DNA from: Firmicutes bacterium UBA1535
Lineage (GTDB): Bacteria; Bacillota; Clostridia; Tissierellales; Sedimentibacteraceae
Assembly (NCBI GenBank): GCA_002323775.1
Contig: DCPV01000071.1
Location: 1-15,980 of the forward strand
Direction: 5' to 3'
DNA length: 15,980 nt
Below, piece by piece: positions 7,635 to 14,335 of the stretch. The translations under genes and the position numbers were made by a program. Within the stretch, counting starts at the first letter, position 1. Each line of letters starts with the position of its first letter. The notes beneath the pieces are model-generated. The model searched no databases. It was not told where the DNA came from and was given only the letters and a program-made list of their open reading frames with translations.

Positions 7635-8075
7635 CTATGTAAGGTGCATAAAAATAGTTTCCATGGTACCCCAAGGGGCTAATTTTTCATCAATTTTGAT
7701 AAATCCATATTTCTCATATAAATTGATATGGTCGCTGACAAGATATACTTTATCAAATCTTAATTCTTTTGCATATTGCAATGCAGAGAAAATTAGTTTT
7801 TCACTCAAACGACTTCCTCTATATGGTTCGCCAATAAATACAAAACCAATATAAGGGGTATAAGTAACATTTGGTATACAGTCTGTTTTTCTCAACGTGC
7901 AATAACCAGCAATGCTATCCTCATCTAAAACAGCAAAAACTCTTTCCCAATCAGAAAAATCGTTTTCACGCATTTGCTTAGCTAAATTTTTACCGGCACG
8001 CCAAGAGCAGTTGTCAGCGTATTCTGCAACATCGTCCCATAGCTCATCTATATTAGATAATACTTTTATTTGCAT
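7635..8075 (-). CDS. GNAT-family N-acetyltransferase
   Basis: 146 residues, a single GNAT domain that would transfer acetyl from acetyl-CoA to an unidentified amine. The acetyl-CoA-binding motif A lies in YIGFVFIGEPYRGSRLSEKL (~76-95), with the R-G-S-R-L loop replacing the canonical R-G-x-G-x, and the last conserved block is NLYEKYGFIKIDEK, the typical Y-E-K-x-G-F motif B region. The start is supported by CGGAGG nine bases upstream. It is probably the last gene of a unit with the membrane protein (48-base gap) and the START-like protein. It is convergent with the iron operon and shares its terminator. The substrate is unknown. Confidence 0.85.
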   Translation of the reverse strand: MQIKVLSNIDELWDDVAEYADNCSWRAGKNLAKQMRENDFSDWERVFAVLDEDSIAGYCTLRKTDCIPNVTYTPYIGFVFIGEPYRGSRLSEKLIFSALQYAKELRFDKVYLVSDHINLYEKYGFIKIDEKLAPWGTMETIFMHLT

Positions 8076-8123
8076 AAACTTTATCCTCCGTTTCGTCGAC
8101 GCATAGTTGTGTACAATATCAGA

Positions 8124-8540
8124 TTACCATCTTTTTTCAAGTGCAATTCTTGTGTCTGCACAGAAACCTATAATTGTTACCAATCCCATAACACATTTTT
8201 CAAACATCGTTCCTAAGAACTGCTGTATAATTCCAATAAAGCCAAATGGTAATGTTATAATTAGAAATATCGATAATGCAATACCCCAAAAACGATTTAA
8301 CCTCAAAGGAATAATTTGACTTGCTATTAATGCAATTAAAATATTAACAAGTGTAATTATAATGCTCACGTTTGATAATTCTTTTGCTGCGATTAAAGTT
8401 TCTGTTCTTCCTCCATTTACCCATGTATATGGCAAAATTTGAATAATAACCAATATATGGACTATAACATTAGTTACCCCTGCCATACATGAGAAAAAGC
8501 CTGCCTTTTTTAAATTGATTTTTCTAAGTTCTCTTAGCAT
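8124..8540 (-). CDS. Small four-helix membrane protein of unknown function
   Basis: 138 residues with four hydrophobic segments, roughly 13-35, 57-79, 84-106 and 108-128. A distinctive segment LPYTWVNGGR (36-45) follows helix 1; I have the impression that similar segments occur in uncharacterised small Bacillota membrane proteins but cannot confirm a family. There are no catalytic motifs and no signal-peptidase site, and positive charges at both ends (LRELRKINLKK, ALEKRW) suggest both termini face the cytoplasm. GGGGAG sits eight bases before the ATG. It lies 22 bases after the START-like gene and 48 bases before the acetyltransferase, so the three may be co-transcribed. No function is proposed. 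Confidence 0.8.
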   Translation of the reverse strand: MLRELRKINLKKAGFFSCMAGVTNVIVHILVIIQILPYTWVNGGRTETLIAAKELSNVSIIITLVNILIALIASQIIPLRLNRFWGIALSIFLIITLPFGFIGIIQQFLGTMFEKCVMGLVTIIGFCADTRIALEKRW

Positions 8541-8562
8541 ATATACTCCCCATTATTCTGAT

Positions 8563-8964
8563 TTATAAAAGAAATAAAGCCTTTTTCAAATCTGCGACAT
8601 ATATAGCTTGTTGCTTTTTTAAATACGTGCTTACGAAAGGCTTTAATATCAATTTTTTAGAATTTACATCTTCTGTGAAGTCAATTGTTGTTTCTTGATT
8701 ATTATATGAAAACAAGCCAATCCAATGACCATGTATGTTTTTATTATCTATATCGAACTCATACCTTTTCATTGGCTCAAACAGTGTAATTGTAAAAGAA
8801 GTGGCATATCCATCTTTTGTGTATTCAATAAACTTTCTCCCTGCTTCTACCACTTCAATTTTGCTTATATCACTTCGCCACGAATAGTTTTCAAGTGAAG
8901 TAACAAGATTCCAGGCTTTTTCTAATTCACAATGGAATGTAGCTTTTATATTTGCAAACGCCAT
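8563..8964 (-). CDS. SRPBCC/START-like domain protein
   Basis: 133 residues from the ATG complementary to 8962-8964, chosen because AAAGGAGT lies just upstream; the longer frame from 8997 lacks a ribosome binding site. The sequence fits the helix-grip SRPBCC fold: it opens with a beta strand FANIKATFHCELEKAWNLVT, the pattern seen when helix alpha-1 and a Trp follow strand 1, then alternates strands around VVEAGRKFIEYTKDGYATSF and TTIDFTEDV, and closes with a long amphipathic C-terminal helix, YLKKQQAIYVADLKKAL. Such proteins bind hydrophobic ligands in a cavity; this one has no recognised ligand. It is the first gene of the probable three-gene unit. The family call is good, the function open. 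Confidence 0.8.
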   Translation of the reverse strand: MAFANIKATFHCELEKAWNLVTSLENYSWRSDISKIEVVEAGRKFIEYTKDGYATSFTITLFEPMKRYEFDIDNKNIHGHWIGLFSYNNQETTIDFTEDVNSKKLILKPFVSTYLKKQQAIYVADLKKALFLL

Positions 8965-9099
8965 AGTACCACTCCTTTCAAATTCAAATTTTGTCATATT
9001 TGCATTATGCTCTTAATCTTACATATAACAAAAATTTAAGATACCTAACTGTTAAATTGTGTAATTTTTATCTTAAGTTTGAGTTTTTATAAGTGTAAC

Positions 9100-9723
9100 T
9101 CATGAATAAATTTCCATAATTTCTTCTTGTCTTTTCAATAAAATAGTTAGTGTTTTTTCTATATAATGATTAAAAGTCAAGGGATAATTGTAGGAATAAT
9201 AATATTCATAATGATTTGGAACACCATTTCTTTTCTGATTATCGAGTAGCTCCCATCCTAAAACGTACTCCATATATGGTTTAAAACATTCCGGCATTTC
9301 TGATTTATATATTAGATGCTGATTATTTTGAATTATCTCTAATATCCTTGCTTGAACTGGAATACTATATGTATCAATAAAATGTCTCCATATCTTTTGC
9401 TCATTTTCGGGCAAATCAGAAATTCTTCCTTGCTCATTTTGGAATATAACCTTCCTACCTAATTGATATTTAATCAAAGCCATCCTTAAGTCTTGCTCCC
9501 TTAAAAGCTCAGCAATCGGACCATAAAATTTTGAAATTTGATTATCTAACAATTCTTTTTCCCATTGAGCACACAGTAACTTTTTTTCAAATTCTTGTTG
9601 TTGGTTTGCAGATTTTATGGATTGTTTATAAGGAACAATCCACCCAAATACAACGAGCAATAGCCCAATTATCGCAAACGATAATTCTATTATTTTTGTA
9701 ATTTCATCAAAATTTAAGTTCAT
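9100..9723 (-). CDS. Membrane-anchored protein of unknown function
   Basis: 207 residues. One N-terminal membrane helix (about 12-31, LFAIIGLLLVVFGWIV-like; actual core SFAIIGLLLVVFGWIV) follows a short acidic/amphipathic start, then a coiled-coil-like basic/glutamine-rich stretch (~32-60) and a cytoplasmic domain of ~145 residues rich in Tyr, Gln and Glu. The first conserved-looking block is QISKFYGPIAELLREQD (62-78); comparable F-Y-G-P-L segments after a single N-terminal helix occur in scattered uncharacterised bacterial proteins. The C-terminal part has a NHYEYYYSYNYPLT aromatic patch. AAAGGGGTG precedes the ATG. It stands apart from both neighbours in function. I do not recognise a characterised family and propose no function. 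Confidence 0.75.
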   Translation of the reverse strand: MNLNFDEITKIIELSFAIIGLLLVVFGWIVPYKQSIKSANQQQEFEKKLLCAQWEKELLDNQISKFYGPIAELLREQDLRMALIKYQLGRKVIFQNEQGRISDLPENEQKIWRHFIDTYSIPVQARILEIIQNNQHLIYKSEMPECFKPYMEYVLGWELLDNQKRNGVPNHYEYYYSYNYPLTFNHYIEKTLTILLKRQEEIMEIYS

Positions 9724-9771
9724 AAATACACCCCTTTACATATAAACGAACTATCTAATCTTACTCCTGCT

Positions 9772-10080
9772 TTAGCAGTCCCATTGACATTTTTTTAAAT
9801 CAACATGTGTTTCGTCTTTCAAAGGAATACCCTCACTGCTAAGCAAGTCACTTTGTTCAACCCATCCCGGTGCAAGTCTGCCGGCATGATTAACTACTCT
9901 ATGACAAGGATATTCTCCATAATATTCTGCCCTGCTGAGGACTTTTCCAACAAGTCTTGCGTTTTTATCTCTGCCGATTAGCCTTGCGATTTGTCCGTAT
10001 GTAGCAACACTACCCTCAGGAATTTCCTCTACAACAGAAAGAATTTCATAAATCAAATCTTCTTCTAAAACTCGCTTCAT
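9772..10080 (-). CDS. Compact MGMT/alkyltransferase-like protein with catalytic Cys
   Basis: 102 residues corresponding to the C-terminal DNA-binding and active-site domain of O6-alkylguanine-DNA alkyltransferases only; the N-terminal domain of Ada/Ogt is absent. The family signatures are present in order: IPEGSVATYGQIARLIG (20-36), the turn NARLVGKVL (40-48) with the conserved Arg that pushes the base out, and PCHRVV (58-63) with Cys59 at the alkyl-acceptor position. Alkyltransferase-like (ATL) proteins of this length normally have Trp or Ala there, so this one may still repair alkylguanine or alkylthymine rather than only flag lesions. The tail has two further cysteines (KKCQWDC). AGAGGT precedes the ATG. 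The gene is about 48 bases upstream of the membrane-anchored protein's start. Confidence 0.85.
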   Translation of the reverse strand: MKRVLEEDLIYEILSVVEEIPEGSVATYGQIARLIGRDKNARLVGKVLSRAEYYGEYPCHRVVNHAGRLAPGWVEQSDLLSSEGIPLKDETHVDLKKCQWDC

Positions 10081-10391
10081 AGTACCTCTATATCTTCCTT
10101 ATATACTTTTTCACACCATTTGGAAATATGCGTATTTTAAAAATTTTTCTCATTGTTTATTGAACGAATGCAGGTACACTCTTTTCCAAGCTATCAGTTT
10201 TAATGATGTAATTAGCAATCAGTTTCATGAATTCCTTTTAATTCAGGTCGAGATATAGGCTTGTACATTTATAAATATAATCACAGACCAATTTTGAACT
10301 AGGGTTGCAACAAAGTAAGATTTAGGATAAAGGAACTCTATGTGTAATTATTGCGACAATTATTGCGAAAACAGCTATGTTAAGCTTTGAC
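10081..10391. other. Intergenic stretch between alkyltransferase and antiporter genes
   Basis: No long open frame or strong terminator is visible. It contains a two-copy 12-bp tandem repeat, AATTATTGCGAC/AATTATTGCGAA (10346-10369), and a possible micro-ORF on the plus strand (10340-10390) described separately. The 3' end of the antiporter gene (minus strand) has no convincing hairpin here. Confidence 0.5.
10340..10390 (+). CDS. Possible 16-residue Cys-rich micro-ORF (low confidence)
   Basis: ATG at 10340 with AAAGGA five bases upstream opens a 16-codon frame, MCNYCDNYCENSYVKL, closed by TGA at 10388-10390. The C-x2-C-x3-C pattern is produced partly by the tandem 12-bp DNA repeat. No matching promoter is evident and the frame upstream is full of stops. 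It could be chance or a remnant. Confidence 0.2.
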   Translation: MCNYCDNYCENSYVKL

Positions 10392-11567
10392 TCATGATTT
10401 ACTAATTTCACCGGCTTTAATTAATGCCATCTTTGTAACCAAAGGTCCGACTAGTTCGTATATTACAGTTGCACACAAAATAATAGCCCGTATTTTATAA
10501 CCATATTCCGGCACAATGGATGTAGCCATACCAGCTAGTCCAATTGCAACACCTGCTTGAGGAATCAATGTAAAACCTAAGTATTTTGTTACTACAGGTT
10601 CTGCTTTAGAAACTTTTGCTCCAAGTGCAGCACCGGCTACTTTACCTACAACTCTAAATACTATATATATGATACCAATAATCCCAACCGTAGGTAATAA
10701 GCTTATATCTAATTCTGCTCCCGAAATAAAAAAGAACAATAAATATATTGGATGAGTTATATTATCTACATACTTAAAAACTTCTTCGCTGTATTTAGAA
10801 ATATTTGTGTACACTGCACCCATTGCCATACATACTAACAATTGAGAAAGATTTAATAATAGTGAAACCCCAATACATAAGAAAACCATAGCCAGAGCTA
10901 TACTTAACCTGTTACCCTGTCCAGTATACCTCGCTGTAAAAAACTTTAATATAACACCAAATGCAGCTCCTAATATTAAAGATCCCAATATTTCAGCCAA
11001 CGGCTTTAGCAATGTATATAACATTGACGCATCTCCGGTAGAACCAATAGATTTAGCCAAAGCAACTGATATTCCAAAGCACATTAAAGCAACTGCATCG
11101 TCTATAGCAACAACAGGCAATAAAGTGTTCGTAACAGGACCTTTAGCATTATATTGACGTACAACCATTAATGTAGCCGCTGGTGCAGTTGCAGCCGCAA
11201 TTGCTCCTAAAACCAAAGAAAATGAAACATCATTTCCTGTCAAAATTAAAACTGCATCTAAAACGAGAACCGCACAAACAGCTTCAAAAAAAGCAATTAT
11301 GATTGGAGATTTCCCTACTATTTTTAAAAATGATAATTTAAACTCTGAGCCAATTGAAAAAGCAATAAGTCCTAAAGCAATATCAGAAATAATCGAGAAG
11401 CTCTCAACAGATTCCAATGATAAAATTTTTAAGCAATACGGTCCTGCAATTAATCCAATAATAATATACCCAGTTACATTAGGAAATTTAATTTTTTCCA
11501 TTACCTTACTTGATAAGATACCTAGAATTATTGCAATAGCCAAGTATGAAAAAGTATTTAAGTCCAT
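10392..11567 (-). CDS. CPA2-type cation:proton antiporter (Kef/Nha-like membrane domain)
   Basis: 391 residues from the ATG complementary to 11565-11567; a TTG three bases earlier is also in frame. It exchanges Na+ or K+ for H+ across the membrane. About 11-12 hydrophobic segments are visible. CPA2 hallmarks are NVTGYIIIGLIAGP (helix 1-2 region), AAATAPAATLMVVRQY (~124-139), which forms the unwound helix region, and the ion-binding AspAsp pair in VVAIDDAVAL (156-157). There is no C-terminal TrkA-N/KTN domain, so nucleotide-gated control as in KefB/C is absent. The start overlaps the PII-like gene's stop as TGATG, implying translational coupling and a functional complex. Ion specificity is unknown. 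Confidence 0.88.
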   Translation of the reverse strand: MDLNTFSYLAIAIILGILSSKVMEKIKFPNVTGYIIIGLIAGPYCLKILSLESVESFSIISDIALGLIAFSIGSEFKLSFLKIVGKSPIIIAFFEAVCAVLVLDAVLILTGNDVSFSLVLGAIAAATAPAATLMVVRQYNAKGPVTNTLLPVVAIDDAVALMCFGISVALAKSIGSTGDASMLYTLLKPLAEILGSLILGAAFGVILKFFTARYTGQGNRLSIALAMVFLCIGVSLLLNLSQLLVCMAMGAVYTNISKYSEEVFKYVDNITHPIYLLFFFISGAELDISLLPTVGIIGIIYIVFRVVGKVAGAALGAKVSKAEPVVTKYLGFTLIPQAGVAIGLAGMATSIVPEYGYKIRAIILCATVIYELVGPLVTKMALIKAGEISKS

Positions 11568-11914
11568 CAAATTTTGTCACCGCCAAATCCTTCTGTATTT
11601 CTAATTGGAATTGTGAACATTATGCCAGTATTTGGCTCACTAAAATCTCCAACAACTTTCCTTATCTGTTCTTGTGCCAATGCTATCTGTTCTTCATCAA
11701 TTGCAAATAATAATATCTTACATTTTAATTTTTCTTCATCTGATAATATGAATCGCAACATACCAAACATAGGCAAATTTTCCATGTCAACTAAGCTTTT
11801 TGCCATACCAGTACCTTCAACTATAGTACCGCCTCTAATACCACATTCAGCTAAATGATGCATTACATCATCTACTAATTCCACCTTTTTTAAGAATACC
11901 ATTAACAATTCCAT
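11567..11914 (-). CDS. PII-like signalling protein coupled to the antiporter
   Basis: 115 residues from the ATG complementary to 11912-11914; the longer frame to 11950 would begin at the transcription start predicted from the promoter at 11960-11988, and has no ribosome binding site, whereas AAAGGTTGGTG precedes the chosen start. The ferredoxin-like PII fold is visible as strand 1 LLMVFLKKVELVDDVMHHLA, the family turn GIRGGTIVEGTGM (25-37), and the closing motif EPNTGIMFTIPI (93-104), equivalent to the PII C-terminal G-x-x-F-x-x-P strand. The canonical T-loop Tyr-uridylylation site is not apparent. PII-like proteins sense adenine nucleotides, c-di-AMP or similar ligands and gate neighbouring transporters (SbtB, GlnK, DarA families). 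The coupled antiporter is the obvious partner. Ligand unknown. Confidence 0.82.
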   Translation of the reverse strand: MELLMVFLKKVELVDDVMHHLAECGIRGGTIVEGTGMAKSLVDMENLPMFGMLRFILSDEEKLKCKILLFAIDEEQIALAQEQIRKVVGDFSEPNTGIMFTIPIRNTEGFGGDKI

Positions 11915-11959
11915 TCTTTTCACCAACCTTTCTTTATTTATTTTATTCATAACTTATAT

Positions 11960-11988
11960 ATAATAAAACTAAAAATAAAATTTGTCAA
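11960..11988 (-). promoter_or_regulatory. Promoter of the PII-like/antiporter operon
   Basis: On the minus strand TTGACA (11983-11988) is followed after 17 bases by TATTAT (11960-11965). Transcription would start near 11953, leaving a leader of ~40 bases before the ATG at 11914. This makes the longer start at 11950 unlikely. Confidence 0.72.
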
Positions 11989-12130
11989 GCCGATATCCTT
12001 TTTTATAGACTCAAGGAGTAAATAAATTTTTTCACTTAATGCTGTCATCTTGCAACGGCTCTTATCATTTCAGAATTCAATAGTTTCTATACTGTAAAAC
12101 ATGTTAGGTTGCATAAACAAATCAAGATAC

Positions 12131-12164
12131 AAAAAAAGCTTTAGCAATATTTTGCTAACAGCTT
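12131..12164 (-). terminator. Rho-independent terminator downstream of the RimJ/RimL-type acetyltransferase gene
   Basis: AAGCTTTAGCAA (12136-12147) and TTGCTAACAGCTT (12152-12164) form a 12-bp stem with one bulged base and a TATT loop. Read on the minus strand the stem is followed by a seven-T run (12131-12137). It lies ~125 bases after the acetyltransferase stop; nothing else is seen in 12001-12288. Confidence 0.7.
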
Positions 12165-12288
12165 GAGGTTGTCTGGTGGTATTATAAAATTGCTGTACTA
12201 ATTACAATATAAAAAATTAATATCTGAATTCCTACTCATAATTTTCCAAATTGGAAGTTGTTGTATTAATAAACGCTTATTCTTATTA

Positions 12289-12798
12289 TTATTCTTTAAA
12301 AATTGCATAATAATGACAATGATGTGATACTCCATGATAGTTGATGTCATCTTCTTTTGAAATCTTTGACATACCACACTTAAGCATTACATTAATACTT
12401 GCTAAATTATCATCAAATGCTCCTGTTACTATCTGATTAAATCCTTTACTAAACAACTCCTTTATAACTGCCTTTAACATCTCAGTGGCATACCCCTTAT
12501 TATGGAAATCAGGATGAATAACGTACCCTAATTCAATTACGCTATCATGAATTTCCACATCATTGACGAATCCTATTAACTGATGGTTTAAATAAATACC
12601 ACGTTCAAAACGATTATCAGAGTGAGAAAATCCTTGAATCTTCTTAAACATATTGATAACATCTTCTTCTGTTTGAAAATCAGGTATCATAAAGCTCCTC
12701 TTAATTTCCTCATTGGTCAGCAGCTCAATCATCATTTTTTGATCGATATCTTGAAATGGCTTGATTTCTAATCGTTCGGTCTTAATTATTTTATCCAT
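12289..12798 (-). CDS. GNAT acetyltransferase, RimJ/RimL type
   Basis: 169 residues. Family features are TERLEIKPFQDIDQ at the N-terminus (the T-x-R-L-x-L-R-P opening of the RimJ/RimL/Pat-like branch), acetyl-CoA motif A in LGYVIHPDFHNKGYATEMLK (90-109) with the H-N-K-G-Y-A-T loop binding pyrophosphate, and NLASINVMLKCGM (131-143), the conserved N-x-x-S-x-x-x-x-x-K-x-G motif. It would acetylate an amine on a protein or small molecule that cannot be named. AAAGGAGAAATC directly precedes the ATG. It is monocistronic, with its own terminator at 12131-12164. Confidence 0.87.
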   Translation of the reverse strand: MDKIIKTERLEIKPFQDIDQKMMIELLTNEEIKRSFMIPDFQTEEDVINMFKKIQGFSHSDNRFERGIYLNHQLIGFVNDVEIHDSVIELGYVIHPDFHNKGYATEMLKAVIKELFSKGFNQIVTGAFDDNLASINVMLKCGMSKISKEDDINYHGVSHHCHYYAIFKE

Positions 12799-13116
12799 TT
12801 GATTTCTCCTTTTTTATAATAAGTGTTCTTCAGATACGATTGCTTTGTTGTATATTTCTGCTTGTATCGGATTAATCTGATAGAAAGATTTTTTCACATA
12901 TTAGCCTAATCGTTAAATAAGTCAATTTTACATATTATACTATTTATTTTAAAATTTATCAAATAAATATTTCCGATAATTGATTTTGGATATACAAAAT
13001 AATGCAATAAATTTAAGGATAATATAACTAATTAATCTTAAGCTAATTGTTGGTGAAGATAATAATTCTTATGTTGTTTGAACTGATGAAGAAAAGTGGC
13101 TTGTTACATAAAAAAA
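12799..13116. other. Gene-poor stretch with a weak palindrome and a coding remnant
   Basis: Between the acetyltransferase and the OhrR terminator there is no intact gene. A 16-bp near-palindrome ATCGGATT/AATCTGAT (12866-12881, one mismatch) lies ~70 bases upstream of the acetyltransferase gene and may be an operator. A possible decayed frame occurs at 13028-13111. Confidence 0.45.
13028..13111 (+). pseudogene. Possible C-terminal coding remnant with an in-frame TGA
   Basis: One plus frame reads LINLKLIVGEDNNSYVV, then TGA, then TDEEKWLVT and TAA at 13109-13111. It resembles ordinary protein composition more than the surrounding AT-rich sequence but is only ~26 codons long, has no start and no ribosome binding site, and cannot be assigned to a family. 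It may be chance. Confidence 0.2.
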
Positions 13117-13154
13117 TACTGCTGCAAAGCTGAAATTTCAGCAAAGCAACAGTA
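13110..13154 (-). terminator. Rho-independent terminator of the gpx-ohrR operon
   Basis: A hairpin centred at 13135/13136 pairs 13117-13125 with 13146-13154 (one mismatch) and GCTGAAA with TTTCAGC (13129-13142), with an AAA/AAA internal loop. On the minus strand seven Ts (13110-13116) follow. It lies 20 bases past the OhrR stop. Confidence 0.82.
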
Positions 13155-13173
13155 CTCTAAAATTATCTTGTTT

Positions 13174-13611
13174 TTAATTATTGTTTAACATTTTATTCAA
13201 TAGCTTACGGAGTGAATTAATCTCGTCTGCTTCTAAGTTGATACATTGAGCTACCTGAGCTGGAATTTTTAAAGCCTGTTCTCTCAGATTTTCTCCTTTT
13301 TCAGTTAATATCACTAAAAGGTTTCTTTCGTCATTCTTAGAACGGTTTCTTTTTATATAGCCTTTTGTCTCAAGCTTTTTTAATACGGGTGTTAATGTTC
13401 CAGAGTCTAAATAAATGTACTCACCTAATTCCTTTACATTTAACTCTTTTCTTTCCCACATAACCATCATTGTTATATATTGGGTATATGTTAAATCAAA
13501 CTCGTCTAAAATAGGTTTATATTGTCTGACTATTTCCTTTGCACAGGCATACAGAGGAAAGCACAGTTGATTCTCTAGCTTTAAAATGTCGTATTTATCA
13601 TTTATCTCCAT
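13174..13611 (-). CDS. ohrR: OhrR, MarR-family organic-peroxide-sensing repressor
   Basis: 145 residues. It is a dimeric winged-helix repressor that releases DNA when its reactive cysteine is oxidised by organic hydroperoxide. The N-terminal signature LENQLCFPLYA places the sensing Cys17 as in B. subtilis OhrR, and YTQYITMMVMWE, YLDSGTLTPVLKKLE (recognition helix) and RSKNDERNLLVILTEKG (wing) match the OhrR branch rather than other MarR proteins. There are further cysteines at 23 and 123; Cys123 is roughly where two-Cys OhrRs have a resolving Cys. AAAGGGGTG precedes the ATG. It lies 66 bases after the glutathione peroxidase gene and is probably co-transcribed with it from the promoter at 14317-14345, which carries OhrR-box-like repeats. 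That implies autoregulation. Confidence 0.92.
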   Translation of the reverse strand: MEINDKYDILKLENQLCFPLYACAKEIVRQYKPILDEFDLTYTQYITMMVMWERKELNVKELGEYIYLDSGTLTPVLKKLETKGYIKRNRSKNDERNLLVILTEKGENLREQALKIPAQVAQCINLEADEINSLRKLLNKMLNNN

Positions 13612-13677
13612 GATGTTATCACCCCTTTTAAAATTTGAATAATTAAACTTATTTATATTTTCTAATATTTTTATTAA

Positions 13678-14226
13678 TTACAGCAGCTCTTTTACTTTTT
13701 CTTCCACATCAGCCATATCATGAGTTGGCTCAAATCTTCTTACAACATTACCTTCTCTATCAATCAAGAACTTTGTGAAGTTCCATTTTATGTCTGTAGT
13801 GTTTCTAAAATTTGAATCTGCTTTTTCTAGTATGCTTTCTAATTTTGATGCTATCGGATGCTCTGGATTAAAACCCTCAAAGCCTTTTTCTGATTTAAGG
13901 TAAACATATAACGGATTTGCATTATCTCCATTTACATCTATTTTTGAAAAGATTGGAAATGTAACTCCAAAGTTCATTTCACAGAAGCTGACAATCTCCT
14001 CATTGCTGCCTGGGGCTTGATTGTTAAACTGATTGCATGGGAAATCTAAAATAACAAAGTCTTTATCGCTATATTTTTCATATAGCTTTTGCAACTCATC
14101 ATATTGAGGCGTAAAGCCACATTTAGTTGCTGAATTAATAATCAGCATTACCTTTCCTTTATATTCCTCCAATGATACTTTTTTGCCGTCTATTGCTAAA
14201 ACCTCGAAATCATAAACTTTTTTCAT
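13678..14226 (-). CDS. Glutathione peroxidase-family thiol peroxidase
   Basis: 182 residues, a thioredoxin-fold peroxidase that reduces H2O2, organic or lipid hydroperoxides in the cytoplasm. The catalytic site is NSATKCGFTPQY with peroxidatic Cys36, Gln70 in NNQAPG, and Trp148-Asn149 in KWNFTKFL, completing the Cys/Gln/Trp/Asn tetrad. The second signature LDFPCNQF contains Asp61 where most homologs have Gly. Cys82 in SFCEMNFGVTFP is at the place of the resolving Cys of thioredoxin-dependent members, so despite the name the reductant is probably thioredoxin. The ATG at 14226 follows AAAGG. It is the first gene of the gpx-ohrR operon. Most bacteria with OhrR control an ohr/osmC gene; this pairing with a peroxidase is less common. 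Confidence 0.9.
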   Translation of the reverse strand: MKKVYDFEVLAIDGKKVSLEEYKGKVMLIINSATKCGFTPQYDELQKLYEKYSDKDFVILDFPCNQFNNQAPGSNEEIVSFCEMNFGVTFPIFSKIDVNGDNANPLYVYLKSEKGFEGFNPEHPIASKLESILEKADSNFRNTTDIKWNFTKFLIDREGNVVRRFEPTHDMADVEEKVKELL

Positions 14227-14289
14227 TTTTAATACCTAACCTTTCTATTATAATATATTATTGTATATCAAATTTATATTTTGCACTAT

Positions 14290-14335
14290 TTAATTGTTTG
14301 CAATTTTTATATTTTAATTGTACACAATTTAATTG
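14290..14335. promoter_or_regulatory. OhrR-box-like operator repeats
   Basis: Three overlapping or adjacent inverted elements are built from AATTG/CAATT: AATTGTTTGCAATT (14292-14305), AATTGTACACAATT (14316-14329), and CAATTTAATTG (14325-14335), the last perfectly symmetric around its central T. The two 14-bp elements begin 24 bp apart. The known B. subtilis ohrA operator is made of TACAATT/AATTGTA repeats, closely similar. They cover the -10, the spacer and the initiation region. Confidence 0.72.

Noticed and set aside
8965..8997. Longer N-terminus of the START-like protein
   Set aside because: No ribosome binding site upstream, and the extra codons read through the AAAGGAGT that serves the downstream ATG.
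10346..10369. CRISPR-like or iteron-like repeat
   Set aside because: Only two 12-bp copies directly adjacent, with no spacer structure and no origin or cas genes.
11915..11950. Longer N-terminus of the PII-like protein
   Set aside because: It would start almost at the predicted transcription start and lacks a ribosome binding site; PII folds begin with the M-E-L-L-M-V-F strand.
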